64,000 nucleotides of DNA, taken from NCBI GenBank assembly GCA_949425635.1, contig CASPWD010000008.1:1-64000 (forward strand), in the 5' to 3' direction. This document shows, piece after piece, positions 23,917 to 32,116 of this stretch; the first letter of the stretch is position 1, and each line of letters begins with the position of its first letter. The DNA is from an uncultured Bacilli bacterium (lineage in GTDB: Bacteria; Bacillota_I; Bacilli_A; RF39; UBA660). Made by a program: the position numbers and the translations under genes. Below the pieces are notes generated by a model. The model searched no databases, was not told the DNA's origin, and saw nothing but the letters and a program-made list of their open reading frames with translations.

Positions 23917-24789
23917 TTATTTAAAAAGATTCAAAAATTCTTTAGCAGATGGAGATAAATTTCCATTGATATATGAAATAGAAATCTCTTTATCTAATTC
24001 TATATCCAAATAATTTAATTCAGAATCTTTTATATATTTTTTTGGTAATAATGCATACCCTAAACCTGATATAGCATAGTCATAAGCAGTATCATAATTT
24101 GAAACTTCTAAAGACAAGTTTTTCTTAATTTTATTTTCACTTAATAATTGTTCAAATTTCATTCGATCCTGTCTATCACTAATCGGTAATATTAAAGGAA
24201 GATTATTCAATTGTTCAATAGTATTTAATTCAGTTTCAAAGTGATTAGAAGAGTATGCTATACAATATTTTTCAATACTTATACTTTTAGATTTTATATC
24301 ACTACTTGATTTTAAATCCCAATATTTTTCATCGATAACAAAGTCAATATAATATTTAGATAGCTTATCAAATAAATCTTTTGTTTCTCCTTCTACTATC
24401 TTTATGATAACATCTGGATATTTACTTTTAAATTTTTTTACTTTTTCAGTTAGTATATCTTTCTCAATATCTTTTAAAACTCCAATTGATAATTTTCCAG
24501 TATTTAAAGATTTACCTTGAATATAATTTTTTTCAGTAAAAAGTATAGTATTATATGCTTTTTCATAACCATCAAAAAGAGTTTTTCCATCTTCAGTTAA
24601 TTCAATAATATTTTTAGAATTTCTTTTTACTAACTTTGTTTCCATAGTATCTTCTAATTGCTTTATGTGTCTTGATACATTGGTATAATCAATATTTAAT
24701 TTACTTGCTGCTTCTTTATAATCTTTTGATTGTCCTACTACTACAAAAGTTCGTATGTAGTCTAAATTCATGGACTGCGTTTTTAACAT
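23917..24789 (-). CDS. LysR-family transcriptional regulator
   Basis: 290 residues, normal for the family. The N-terminal winged helix-turn-helix is clear (MNLDYIRTFVVVGQSKDYKEAASKLNIDYTNVSRHIKQLEDTM), followed by a two-lobed effector-binding domain starting near LNTGKLSIGVLKDIE. GGGGGAAGC precedes the ATG. Two palindromic boxes lie directly upstream, suggesting autoregulation, and the same box precedes the radical SAM operon it is transcribed towards. The effector is unknown. Confidence 0.88.
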   Translation of the reverse strand: MLKTQSMNLDYIRTFVVVGQSKDYKEAASKLNIDYTNVSRHIKQLEDTMETKLVKRNSKNIIELTEDGKTLFDGYEKAYNTILFTEKNYIQGKSLNTGKLSIGVLKDIEKDILTEKVKKFKSKYPDVIIKIVEGETKDLFDKLSKYYIDFVIDEKYWDLKSSSDIKSKSISIEKYCIAYSSNHFETELNTIEQLNNLPLILPISDRQDRMKFEQLLSENKIKKNLSLEVSNYDTAYDYAISGLGYALLPKKYIKDSELNYLDIELDKEISISYINGNLSPSAKEFLNLFK

Positions 24790-24850
24790 ACTGCTTCCCC
24801 CTAATTGCCCTATATACTATAACAATTAAAGGAAAAAGTCAACGAAAATA

Positions 24851-24881
24851 TGCAAAATTGCAATAAAAATGCAAAATTGCA
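24851..24881. promoter_or_regulatory. Paired palindromic operator (LysR-type box), site 3
   Basis: TGCAAAATTGCA at 24851-24862 and again at 24870-24881, 19 bases apart, upstream of the LysR-type gene. These are the two best-conserved copies and are near-perfect palindromes. Confidence 0.6.
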
Positions 24882-24930
24882 TATAGAAAGATATAAAAAA
24901 GCAAGGTAACTGCTCGATAAATGTAATTTA

Positions 24931-25338
24931 TCAATTTGTTGACTCAAATTCTTTATCCCAATCTACATAACCATCATCTGTATAATTCTTGCAACTAATC
25001 ATTATATCCCAATCCCATGTTCCAACTTCAATACATTTTGTTTTAATATATGCCTTGCAATATGATTTTTTATCTATATCTAAAAATTTTTCTTTATCCA
25101 TGCCTCCATTATATACAAGATCACGATGAGTTATTAAAGGAGTCCCATCTTCTGGATAACACTTTGGGGCTATAACATACATATATCTTTTTAATTCAGT
25201 ATCTATATCTTTTCTTATTTCTTCATATCTTTTTTGATTTTGCTCTTCTATTTTATGATTCTTAATATTAACAAATAATATACTTCCAATTATAATAATG
25301 AATACCAACAAAACTATTATAATTATTTTTTTCTTCAT
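24931..25338 (-). CDS. Small membrane-anchored hypothetical protein
   Basis: 135 residues. MKKKIIIIVLLVFIIIIGSILFVNI is an N-terminal membrane anchor; the outer part has four cysteines (PKCYPEDG, SYCKAYIKTKC, ISCKNYTDDG). It follows the 375-residue membrane gene by about 20 bases and forms the end of a three-gene unit headed by the membrane XRE regulator. Function unknown. Confidence 0.6.
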   Translation of the reverse strand: MKKKIIIIVLLVFIIIIGSILFVNIKNHKIEEQNQKRYEEIRKDIDTELKRYMYVIAPKCYPEDGTPLITHRDLVYNGGMDKEKFLDIDKKSYCKAYIKTKCIEVGTWDWDIMISCKNYTDDGYVDWDKEFESTN

Positions 25339-25361
25339 ATTTTACTCACTTTCAACAATAT

Positions 25362-26489
25362 CTAATTACTTTCCAAATTCCAATTCAATCCATTATCATT
25401 ACTAATAAATATCAAACTTTTATTTTCATATCCATCTTTATTTGAATTTATTTGATATACCGAACATTTTATTTTCAAAATATTGTTTTCATAATATGGA
25501 AGTTCTTCTATACTAATATAATCAACATTTTCATTTGTATATTTAAAATTAGAAGATGTAAATGTTTTCCCACTGTCATTAGTGATATATAAACCAGTTT
25601 TTCTATTATCTAAATAAATCTCACCAGTATTAACTGCAAATCCTAAATTTTCATTTATAAAGCCAAATTTTGCTTCATTACTTACTTGAATTACATCATC
25701 AGATACTACATAATAATTTTTACCATTATCTTTACTTCTCAAAACATGAACTAACATATTTTGACCTAATACATTGTCAACTTTACTAAATCTTAATATT
25801 GTTTTATTAAATTTCTTTTCATATAATATTTCTTCATTTTCAGGCAATAAATAATTATCACTATCATCAAATTTATCTGTTTTATCAATATCTATATTAT
25901 AGTTGTTTTTATCTATTATTTGCCCATCTTTGTCCTTAATATATGTTTCACTTCTTTTTGATTTTATCTTTCCTTTATTATCATAATATGTATATTCGAC
26001 TCCATCAGCAGCATTTGGATTCACGAAAGGATCAAATCCACCTTTGCCAAAATCACCATGTACTTTTACCTTTGTCCCCATTAACAAAAATCCATAGTAA
26101 TCATAATAATCAACATCAACATGAAGAAATGAAGAAACAACTGCTACATACTTTTTATCATCTAACACTGTTGTATGTTCAGGTTTATAACTAAAAATTG
26201 CAATAAACCCTACAATGGGTAAAGAAATTAAAATAAGTATAATTATAGGTATAGTTCCTAACAATGATAAAATTATAGTTCTCTTTTTATTATCAGAAGA
26301 TAGATATATCTGTTGGAATATACCAACAATAAATCCAATAACAGATATTAAAATTATAAAGATAATAACCCATAATCTAAATCTCACATTCATTAGATAT
26401 AATATAAAATTAATTAGTATGTTTATACCTACAAAAATTAAATCACAAATAAGTATATTCCTTTTTATTTTATTAAATATTTTTCTCAT
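25362..26489 (-). CDS. Polytopic membrane protein with BNR-like outer domain
   Basis: 375 residues. Three or four hydrophobic segments occupy residues 10-105. The outer domain contains repeats like DSGKTF and NDNGLNWN, typical of BNR/sialidase-type beta-propeller blades, and the phrase FINENLGFAVNTGEIYL. It is not a complete propeller. It lies 11 bases after the membrane XRE gene and probably works with it. Function unknown. Confidence 0.6.
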   Translation of the reverse strand: MRKIFNKIKRNILICDLIFVGINILINFILYLMNVRFRLWVIIFIILISVIGFIVGIFQQIYLSSDNKKRTIILSLLGTIPIIILILISLPIVGFIAIFSYKPEHTTVLDDKKYVAVVSSFLHVDVDYYDYYGFLLMGTKVKVHGDFGKGGFDPFVNPNAADGVEYTYYDNKGKIKSKRSETYIKDKDGQIIDKNNYNIDIDKTDKFDDSDNYLLPENEEILYEKKFNKTILRFSKVDNVLGQNMLVHVLRSKDNGKNYYVVSDDVIQVSNEAKFGFINENLGFAVNTGEIYLDNRKTGLYITNDSGKTFTSSNFKYTNENVDYISIEELPYYENNILKIKCSVYQINSNKDGYENKSLIFISNDNGLNWNLESN

Positions 26490-26500
26490 AATCCATCACC

Positions 26501-27514
26501 TTATTTTAAAGTAATACCTTTTTCATAGTCTTTGAGATAATTTTCTCTTAATATTAATTTTTGTTCTTTTATAACAAATGTTGATACACTTGGAATTTCT
26601 ACACTATTTTCATGTTCTATAATTTCAGTTCTATAATAAATCAGTTCATTGTTTATTATTTCAAATGTTCCAGATGATTTTTCAATTACTTTTTTGTTTT
26701 TTCCATCATCATAATAAATACTTAAAGTAGCAACCCAATCATTCTTATTATCACTTATTTTTAAACTAGGAAGAAAATATATTGCTAAATTTGAATCTTC
26801 AGTATACAAAGTACGAAATGTATTTAATGTTCCTAATCTTTTAGAATATTCTTTTATTTGCCACTCATTACAATAATTCCCATTTCTAATGTTATAAGAT
26901 ATGGTACTGTAAATTATGTTACCTTTAACATCATAATCAATAATAGTAATATTTGCATCAGAATCATAAAAATATGTAGTATTATTACAAGAAATATGTT
27001 CTAAAGTATTTACATAACTTTTCAATTCGCTTTTTAAAACACTTTTACCTCTAAAATTCTTATAAGAATAACTATTCTCATTATTTTTCGTTAAGAACGA
27101 AAATTTAGGAATACCTAGATTAATTATTTTATTTTCAGTATGTGTATATCTTGGATGTTCAATATTATAGCCAAAAGGTATAAGTTTAAAAAATATAATA
27201 CAACTAACAAAAATTATGGGTAATATATATATTATTTTTTTATTTAATTCTTTTTTTATTTTATTTCTTTCATCATTTAAGATTTTTTCAATATCTATGC
27301 TATTCTTTTTTTCTACTTGTAAAATACTATAAATATCTGTATCTAATTCATCTGCCAATTTTTCAAGAATAGTAATATCTGGTAAACTTAATCCTCGCTC
27401 CCATTTACTAACTGCCTTGTCAGTTACAAATAACTTATTGCCAAGTTCTGCTTGAGTTAATTTCTTTTCTTTTCTAAGAGATGCAATATATTTTCCAATT
27501 TTATTATTATCCAT
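26501..27514 (-). CDS. XRE-family regulator fused to a membrane and outer domain
   Basis: About 337 residues from ATG 27514 (GAGGTGAGAGG upstream). Residues 1-65 are an XRE helix-turn-helix (IASLRKEKKLTQAELGNKLFVTDKAVSKWERG). A single membrane segment follows near 105-125 (IIYILPIIFVSCIIFFKLI), then about 200 residues outside the cell. The layout suggests a one-component signal sensor: DNA binding inside, sensing outside. The two membrane genes downstream are probable partners or targets. Confidence 0.75.
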   Translation of the reverse strand: MDNNKIGKYIASLRKEKKLTQAELGNKLFVTDKAVSKWERGLSLPDITILEKLADELDTDIYSILQVEKKNSIDIEKILNDERNKIKKELNKKIIYILPIIFVSCIIFFKLIPFGYNIEHPRYTHTENKIINLGIPKFSFLTKNNENSYSYKNFRGKSVLKSELKSYVNTLEHISCNNTTYFYDSDANITIIDYDVKGNIIYSTISYNIRNGNYCNEWQIKEYSKRLGTLNTFRTLYTEDSNLAIYFLPSLKISDNKNDWVATLSIYYDDGKNKKVIEKSSGTFEIINNELIYYRTEIIEHENSVEIPSVSTFVIKEQKLILRENYLKDYEKGITLK

Positions 27515-27653
27515 GCCTCTCACCTCAAATCCATTATACTATAAAAAAATTAATATAGTCTCGACTGTTAGTTTAGTTGATAAATTACTATTTAGCGATT
27601 AGTTTTATATTTATATTATATCACTTTATCTATTACTTTCATATAACTTAACC

Positions 27654-27682
27654 AAAAAACACCTCTAAATCAAAGAGATGTT
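27654..27682 (-). terminator. Intrinsic terminator after 27700-27993 gene
   Basis: AACATCTC-9-base loop-GAGGTGTT followed by TTTT on the minus strand. Confidence 0.75.
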
Positions 27683-27699
27683 TATAAATATTAAATCAT

Positions 27700-27993
27700 T
27701 TAAGATAATCCCACTAAATCTGCATAATCATTATATTCTTCCATAAGAATACCAAAAGTTTTTTCAAGTTCTATTTCTAATTGTTTTCCTTTTTCCTCCC
27801 ATTCCTTATGACTTTTTTTAAATATCTTAAATGGTTCATTTTCTTCATGCTCTATTATTTCTCTTTGTAATCTTTTACATTTAAGCTCATAAAGGCTAAT
27901 AAATGTTTTTGTATTTTCATATATGAATTTATAAAAAGCATTAAATATTTGATTAAATGCCTCTTCAGTTGTATTTTCTTGTTTATTTTTCAT
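27700..27993 (-). CDS. Small coiled-coil hypothetical protein
   Basis: 97 residues, helical and highly charged (YELKCKRLQREIIEHEENEPF, then EWEEKGKQLEIELEKTFG). It follows the 28025-29077 gene by 31 bases and may be the third gene of that operon. No family recognised. Confidence 0.5.
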   Translation of the reverse strand: MKNKQENTTEEAFNQIFNAFYKFIYENTKTFISLYELKCKRLQREIIEHEENEPFKIFKKSHKEWEEKGKQLEIELEKTFGILMEEYNDYADLVGLS

Positions 27994-28024
27994 TTAAATT
28001 CCCCTTTTCTTTTACATCATTTAT

Positions 28025-29077
28025 TTAATTCCAAAAATTGTATTCATTTTCTTTAAATCTATTTTGCTCTTCGATAATAATTATAAATCTTTTTAAATCT
28101 TCCAAAAAGTAAATTCTATCTTTGAATATAATTTTTTCTCCATCATATAAGTACAAATGTAACGAACCATATATCTTTCTTATTTTGCAATGGTATGTAT
28201 TTCTACCAACAATACTATTAAATGTATAAACTTCTATTGCCTCTTTTCCAATCACTTTATTACTATATTCAAAATTGTCAAAAATGATTTCATGATTAGT
28301 GTTTTTTAAAAATTTTGGTATTTGATTCAACACTTTTTTATCTTCATCTATTAAAAAATTAGGTTTTACTATAATGTTTGATTCTTTTTTATTGAAAACT
28401 TTTATAATATTTTTAAATATTTTATCTTCTTCTTTCGTTAAGTTTTCTATATCTTTTTTTGGCAAATTATATATAAACATTATCTCAACATCATTCAAAT
28501 TTTTACTAATTTTATAAACAAATTTTTTTAATAAAGTATCTTCTTTATCAACTTTGTAGTTCATTATATATTTATTACTAACTTTACCAAAGTAAATGTT
28601 ATAAAATAGTTTCATCTTATTAAGACCAGTAAAAAAATCATCAAACAGTAATATATTATTTTTTCTTACTATTTTTTGTTCAGATAATTCAGTATATTTA
28701 TTGAAAACATCTCCTGCTAAATCACTGCAAAAACAAGTCAATTTATTTTCATCTTCAAAATAATTATCGAGAAAAGTTTTAGAAATGCTTTTTCTTTTAT
28801 GGATTATTTCTAATGTTTCTAATAAACTATTAAAATAAACTAAAATATAAGTTAATGATAAATTAGATAAATAACTTTCTCTAGTGAACTTATATCGCCT
28901 TCTACTTAACTCAAATACCTTTAAAAGGTCTTTATCATTAAAGTAATTTATAATTATTTCTCTACGACTTAACTTATACTTTTCTAAAATATCTTTAATC
29001 AGATTTAATAATTGTTTATTACTTTTTATTATTAATTGCTCATTGCTTATTGTTTCAAATGAAATGTCCATCTTCAT
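28025..29077 (-). CDS. Unknown protein A of a coupled pair
   Basis: About 350 residues from ATG 29077, with GGGGAAG supplied by the end of the preceding gene one base away. Helical, soluble, rich in lysine; no motif I recognise. The last 70 residues (CKIRKIYGSLHLYLYD, IIFKDRIYFLEDLKRFI) resemble the C-terminus of the partner protein. The pair is divergent from a small XRE regulator. Confidence 0.6.
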   Translation of the reverse strand: MKMDISFETISNEQLIIKSNKQLLNLIKDILEKYKLSRREIIINYFNDKDLLKVFELSRRRYKFTRESYLSNLSLTYILVYFNSLLETLEIIHKRKSISKTFLDNYFEDENKLTCFCSDLAGDVFNKYTELSEQKIVRKNNILLFDDFFTGLNKMKLFYNIYFGKVSNKYIMNYKVDKEDTLLKKFVYKISKNLNDVEIMFIYNLPKKDIENLTKEEDKIFKNIIKVFNKKESNIIVKPNFLIDEDKKVLNQIPKFLKNTNHEIIFDNFEYSNKVIGKEAIEVYTFNSIVGRNTYHCKIRKIYGSLHLYLYDGEKIIFKDRIYFLEDLKRFIIIIEEQNRFKENEYNFWN

Positions 29078-29078
29078 G

Positions 29079-30416
29079 CTATCTTCCCCACTTGTCCTCA
29101 TATTTTATAAACTCTACTATTCTTGTTGCATCTTCTTTTGTAAATATCCTATCCTTAAAGATATTTTCCTTTTTATAAGTTACATATGTAAACAACATAC
29201 CTTTTAATTTTGCAATTTTAATTTCATACTCTTTACTATTGATACTAATTATTCCTTCAAACAGTTTAATCATATATTCATTTTCTATATCTTTTAAAAT
29301 AACAAAGTTAGTAGCGACCATTCCTTCAATATGAACTATAGTATTTTTCAATTTTTCAACATATTCTTGAATTAGTTTATTTTCACTTACATTAACATCA
29401 TTACTTATAGCAATTGCTTTTGGATTAGACATTATTAAATCCTCAACAATTCTATCAATTTTTGATATATCAATAGATGATAAATCTTTTTCTCTAATAA
29501 ACGAAAGATAATATAAATCTAAAATACTACTATCAGACCATTTTTCGCTTATTCTATGAATTTGCATTAATATATCTTTATTTTGAGTTCTCTCAAAAGT
29601 TCTTATCTTTGAATTTGTATTCATTCCAAATTTTACATAATACTGCGTTTTTGTTTTTAGAAACCCTTGTTTAAATCTTCTTACTAATAAATGCTCTGCA
29701 TTTATTAAAATCTCTTTCTTATCTATTTCTTTATTTTGAACTACATTATATAATCTTTGAAAATTATTTTTTTGATCAAATAATATATTTATCATAAATT
29801 GTAATAAAAACTCATTATTTCTTTGAAAGGTAAAGTCAACTTTTGAAATATAACAATCGAAATAAATCATTAAATTAAATAAACTATATTTTGAGAATAT
29901 TAATTGATTCCTATATCTGTTATTGTCAGAAAAAAATAATAAATCCAAATCTAATTCATCCATTAATCTATAAATAACATCTCCATATAAAAAATTATTT
30001 TTTACTATAATAATTTTAATAATATCTAAAAATTCTAATTGATTTTCTAGGAGATTTTGACTGTAATTATTTTCATAAGAACATTTACTTTTACTAACAT
30101 ATTTTTTTCGCTCAATTATACTTTCTTTTATCCACTGTTTAATATTATCAAAACTTATAGTACTTATAATAATATTTTGTAATTCATAATTATCTATAAG
30201 AGTTTTTAAGGCATCTACTTTCTTCTCGCTATCTATAAAATCAAAATAATTTTCAAGAATTACAATAATTTCTTTTTGCTTTGTTTTATTTTTTTCATCA
30301 AAGAAAGATTTTATTACATTACAATGTAACAGACTTCTAACTACGCTATATGGATGCTTAATATCCATTTCTTCTACTATCTTTATTGTACTACTTACTT
30401 CCCTATTATGATTCAT
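29079..30416 (-). CDS. Unknown protein B of a coupled pair
   Basis: About 445 residues from ATG 30416; AAAGGA lies upstream and the track start is a TTG. Mostly helical, soluble, no catalytic motif recognised. The C-terminal 60 residues (YEIKIAKLKGMLFTYVTY, then NIFKDRIFTKEDATRIVEF) match the end of protein A. It is first in the operon, with a divergent XRE gene at 30545, so that regulator may control it. The function could be defence, partner recognition or regulation; nothing in the sequence decides. Confidence 0.6.
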   Translation of the reverse strand: MNHNREVSSTIKIVEEMDIKHPYSVVRSLLHCNVIKSFFDEKNKTKQKEIIVILENYFDFIDSEKKVDALKTLIDNYELQNIIISTISFDNIKQWIKESIIERKKYVSKSKCSYENNYSQNLLENQLEFLDIIKIIIVKNNFLYGDVIYRLMDELDLDLLFFSDNNRYRNQLIFSKYSLFNLMIYFDCYISKVDFTFQRNNEFLLQFMINILFDQKNNFQRLYNVVQNKEIDKKEILINAEHLLVRRFKQGFLKTKTQYYVKFGMNTNSKIRTFERTQNKDILMQIHRISEKWSDSSILDLYYLSFIREKDLSSIDISKIDRIVEDLIMSNPKAIAISNDVNVSENKLIQEYVEKLKNTIVHIEGMVATNFVILKDIENEYMIKLFEGIISINSKEYEIKIAKLKGMLFTYVTYKKENIFKDRIFTKEDATRIVEFIKYEDKWGR

Positions 30417-30544
30417 GTCACCATTTCCTTTCAAAATAAATTAACAATTTTAATGGGTATTAAGTTTATTAAGATATAACTTTATAATTTATATGTAAAT
30501 AATTTTTATATTTTTAACTAATACTATAAGAAAGAAGGTGCAAA

Positions 30545-30808
30545 ATGAACACACAAGAATTACTTGGTCTTAATACAAAATGGTATAGATACCAAAAGAA
30601 AATGACACAAGAACAATTTGCTGAAAAGACAAAATTTAAAATGGCATATATCAGTCTTATTGAATGTGGTCATGCAAATCCAACTTGTAGTAATATTGAT
30701 ATAATTTCTGATGCACTAGATATTGAAGTCATAAATCTATTTAATAAACAAACAGCCATTAAAGCTAAAAAATTACCAGCTCGAGTTGATCAATATAATC
30801 GTAGATAA
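30545..30808 (+). CDS. XRE-family helix-turn-helix regulator
   Basis: 87 residues, one domain (YRYQKKMTQEQFAEKTKFKMAYISLIECGHANPT) plus a short basic tail. AGAAGGTG precedes the ATG. It is transcribed away from the unknown two-gene operon, an arrangement typical of a local repressor. A terminator follows. Confidence 0.82.
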   Translation: MNTQELLGLNTKWYRYQKKMTQEQFAEKTKFKMAYISLIECGHANPTCSNIDIISDALDIEVINLFNKQTAIKAKKLPARVDQYNRR

Positions 30809-30831
30809 TAAATAATTTAATAAAAATGAAT

Positions 30832-30875
30832 AAAGTGGTAGTACTGCTCTAAATAAAATACTACCACTTTTTATA
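30832..30875 (+). terminator. Intrinsic terminator after XRE gene
   Basis: AAAGTGGTAGTA ... TACTACCACTTT, a 12-pair stem, followed by TTATA on the plus strand. Confidence 0.8.
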
Positions 30876-30940
30876 TTATAAATTGTTAATTTATAAATTA
30901 TCTACTTCACAAAGTTTATCATACTGTCAAGCATAAGTCA

Positions 30941-30952
30941 ACGCATATGCGT
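30941..30952. promoter_or_regulatory. Palindromic operator candidate upstream of XRE gene
   Basis: ACGCATATGCGT is a perfect 12-base palindrome about 65 bases before the start of the second XRE gene, in an otherwise AT-rich gap. The second half of its neighbour GCATAAGTCA resembles it. Probable binding site of one of the two XRE proteins. Confidence 0.4.
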
Positions 30953-31015
30953 AAATTTTTATTTCTCTATTTTGATAAAATTATATATGAAATTAAAGAA
31001 AGTGAGGTGGATACT

Positions 31016-31258
31016 ATGACTTTTCAAGAAGCAGTTAGTAAAAGAATTTTTGAATTATGTGAAAAGTTTAATTATACACCTAATGGGTTAGCAGAAGCAT
31101 CATGTGTTCCACCTTCATCTCTGCAAAATATTACCAGTTGTAGAAATACTAATCCAAGTTCATTTGTCATTTTCCTATTATGTAATACTTTAGGAATCAC
31201 AATAAAAGATTTTTTCGATAGTGATTTATTTAATCCTAAAAATATAATTATTCAATAG
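31016..31258 (+). CDS. Small XRE-family regulator
   Basis: 80 residues from ATG 31016, preceded by GAGGTGGATACT; the longer track start lacks a ribosome-binding site and runs through the operator candidate. The helix-turn-helix is FNYTPNGLAEASCVPPSSLQNITSCRNTNPSSF, a variant typical of small ICE regulators. It ends with FFDSDLFNPKN. It converges on the RepA/DnaD-like gene. Confidence 0.78.
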   Translation: MTFQEAVSKRIFELCEKFNYTPNGLAEASCVPPSSLQNITSCRNTNPSSFVIFLLCNTLGITIKDFFDSDLFNPKNIIIQ

Positions 31259-31286
31259 TTTGTTAGTAAAGCAAACTATTTTTTTA
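31254..31286 (+). terminator. Intrinsic terminator between convergent genes
   Basis: AATAGTTTG ... CAAACTATT followed by TTTTT on the plus strand; it overlaps the stop codon of the XRE gene and ends at the stop of the minus-strand replication gene. Confidence 0.75.
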
Positions 31287-32048
31287 TCGCTCATATTCTT
31301 CATATAAATCATAATCATCATCCCATAAATTCTCAATAGGATTTTTTAATTTATTGATATTACTCATGATAGCACTTTTAAAATAACCAAACTTATTCTC
31401 AATTCGATTTCCATCTTCATCTGCAAAATCTCGTTTTAATACTCTAGGTACTATATAATGTATAATTTGAATTAAATCTTTGTATGAATTATCATCTCCT
31501 AATAAATCTTCAAACAATTTATCATAATAGAAAATTTGAGTATCTGCTTCACTTATATATCCCCTGTCAATAAGTTCTAATGTTAAAATATTATGTTCTT
31601 CAGCAACAAAAAAAGATGATATGGTTTTATCATCTTTATCTATTTGTTTATTAATATTTTGTATATTAGTATTTATTTGTAGTTGATTTTCCACATTTGG
31701 ATTATCCATGTATGGACTTTCCATATCTGGATTATTTTCGTTATCTTGTTCTAATATATAAGGCTTTTCATATATCAAATAATTATACTCAAAATACCCT
31801 TTATTTCCTCTTACCTTTTCTATTTCTAAATAATGATTATCTTGTAATTCCTTTAATGTTGATCTAATTGCATCTCTATTCTCTTTGCTAATAGCACATA
31901 AACCTTTTAAAGAGTAATCCCAATCTGGAGGCAAACTCAACATGAAAGAAAGTAAACCTTTTGCTTTAAAACTTAAATTCCTATCTCTTAAATGGAAATT
32001 AGACATTATTGTAAAATCTTTTGTTTTTTCTATTTTAAATACAGACAT
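31284..32048 (-). CDS. RepA/DnaD-like replication protein of the ICE
   Basis: About 254 residues from ATG 32048 (GGGGGTG eight bases before). The N-terminal winged helix (FHLRDRNLSFKAKGLLSFMLSLPPDWDYSLKGLCAISKENRDAIRSTLKEL) is the replication-initiator fold common in Gram-positive ICEs and plasmids. The C-terminal part (YFKSAIMSNINKL) resembles DnaD-like/DUF6017 ends. It may load a helicase for intracellular ICE replication after excision. It lies directly next to the ICE-borne serS. Confidence 0.8.
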   Translation of the reverse strand: MSVFKIEKTKDFTIMSNFHLRDRNLSFKAKGLLSFMLSLPPDWDYSLKGLCAISKENRDAIRSTLKELQDNHYLEIEKVRGNKGYFEYNYLIYEKPYILEQDNENNPDMESPYMDNPNVENQLQINTNIQNINKQIDKDDKTISSFFVAEEHNILTLELIDRGYISEADTQIFYYDKLFEDLLGDDNSYKDLIQIIHYIVPRVLKRDFADEDGNRIENKFGYFKSAIMSNINKLKNPIENLWDDDYDLYEEYER

Positions 32049-32072
32049 TTTATTCACCCCCTAAATTTTTAC

Positions 32073-32102
32073 AAAAAAAAGAATATAGATTCATCTATAC
32101 TC
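32073..32102 (-). terminator. Intrinsic terminator of ICE-borne serS
   Basis: GAGTATAGAT ... ATCTATATTC followed by eight T on the minus strand, 14 bases after the stop codon. Confidence 0.85.
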
Positions 32103-32116
32103 GTTTTCAAATTTAA

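Noticed and set aside
24896-24915. AGCA...TGCT hairpin after the 24931-25338 gene as a terminator
   Set aside because: The stem is only four to five pairs; too weak to call, though a T-run follows.
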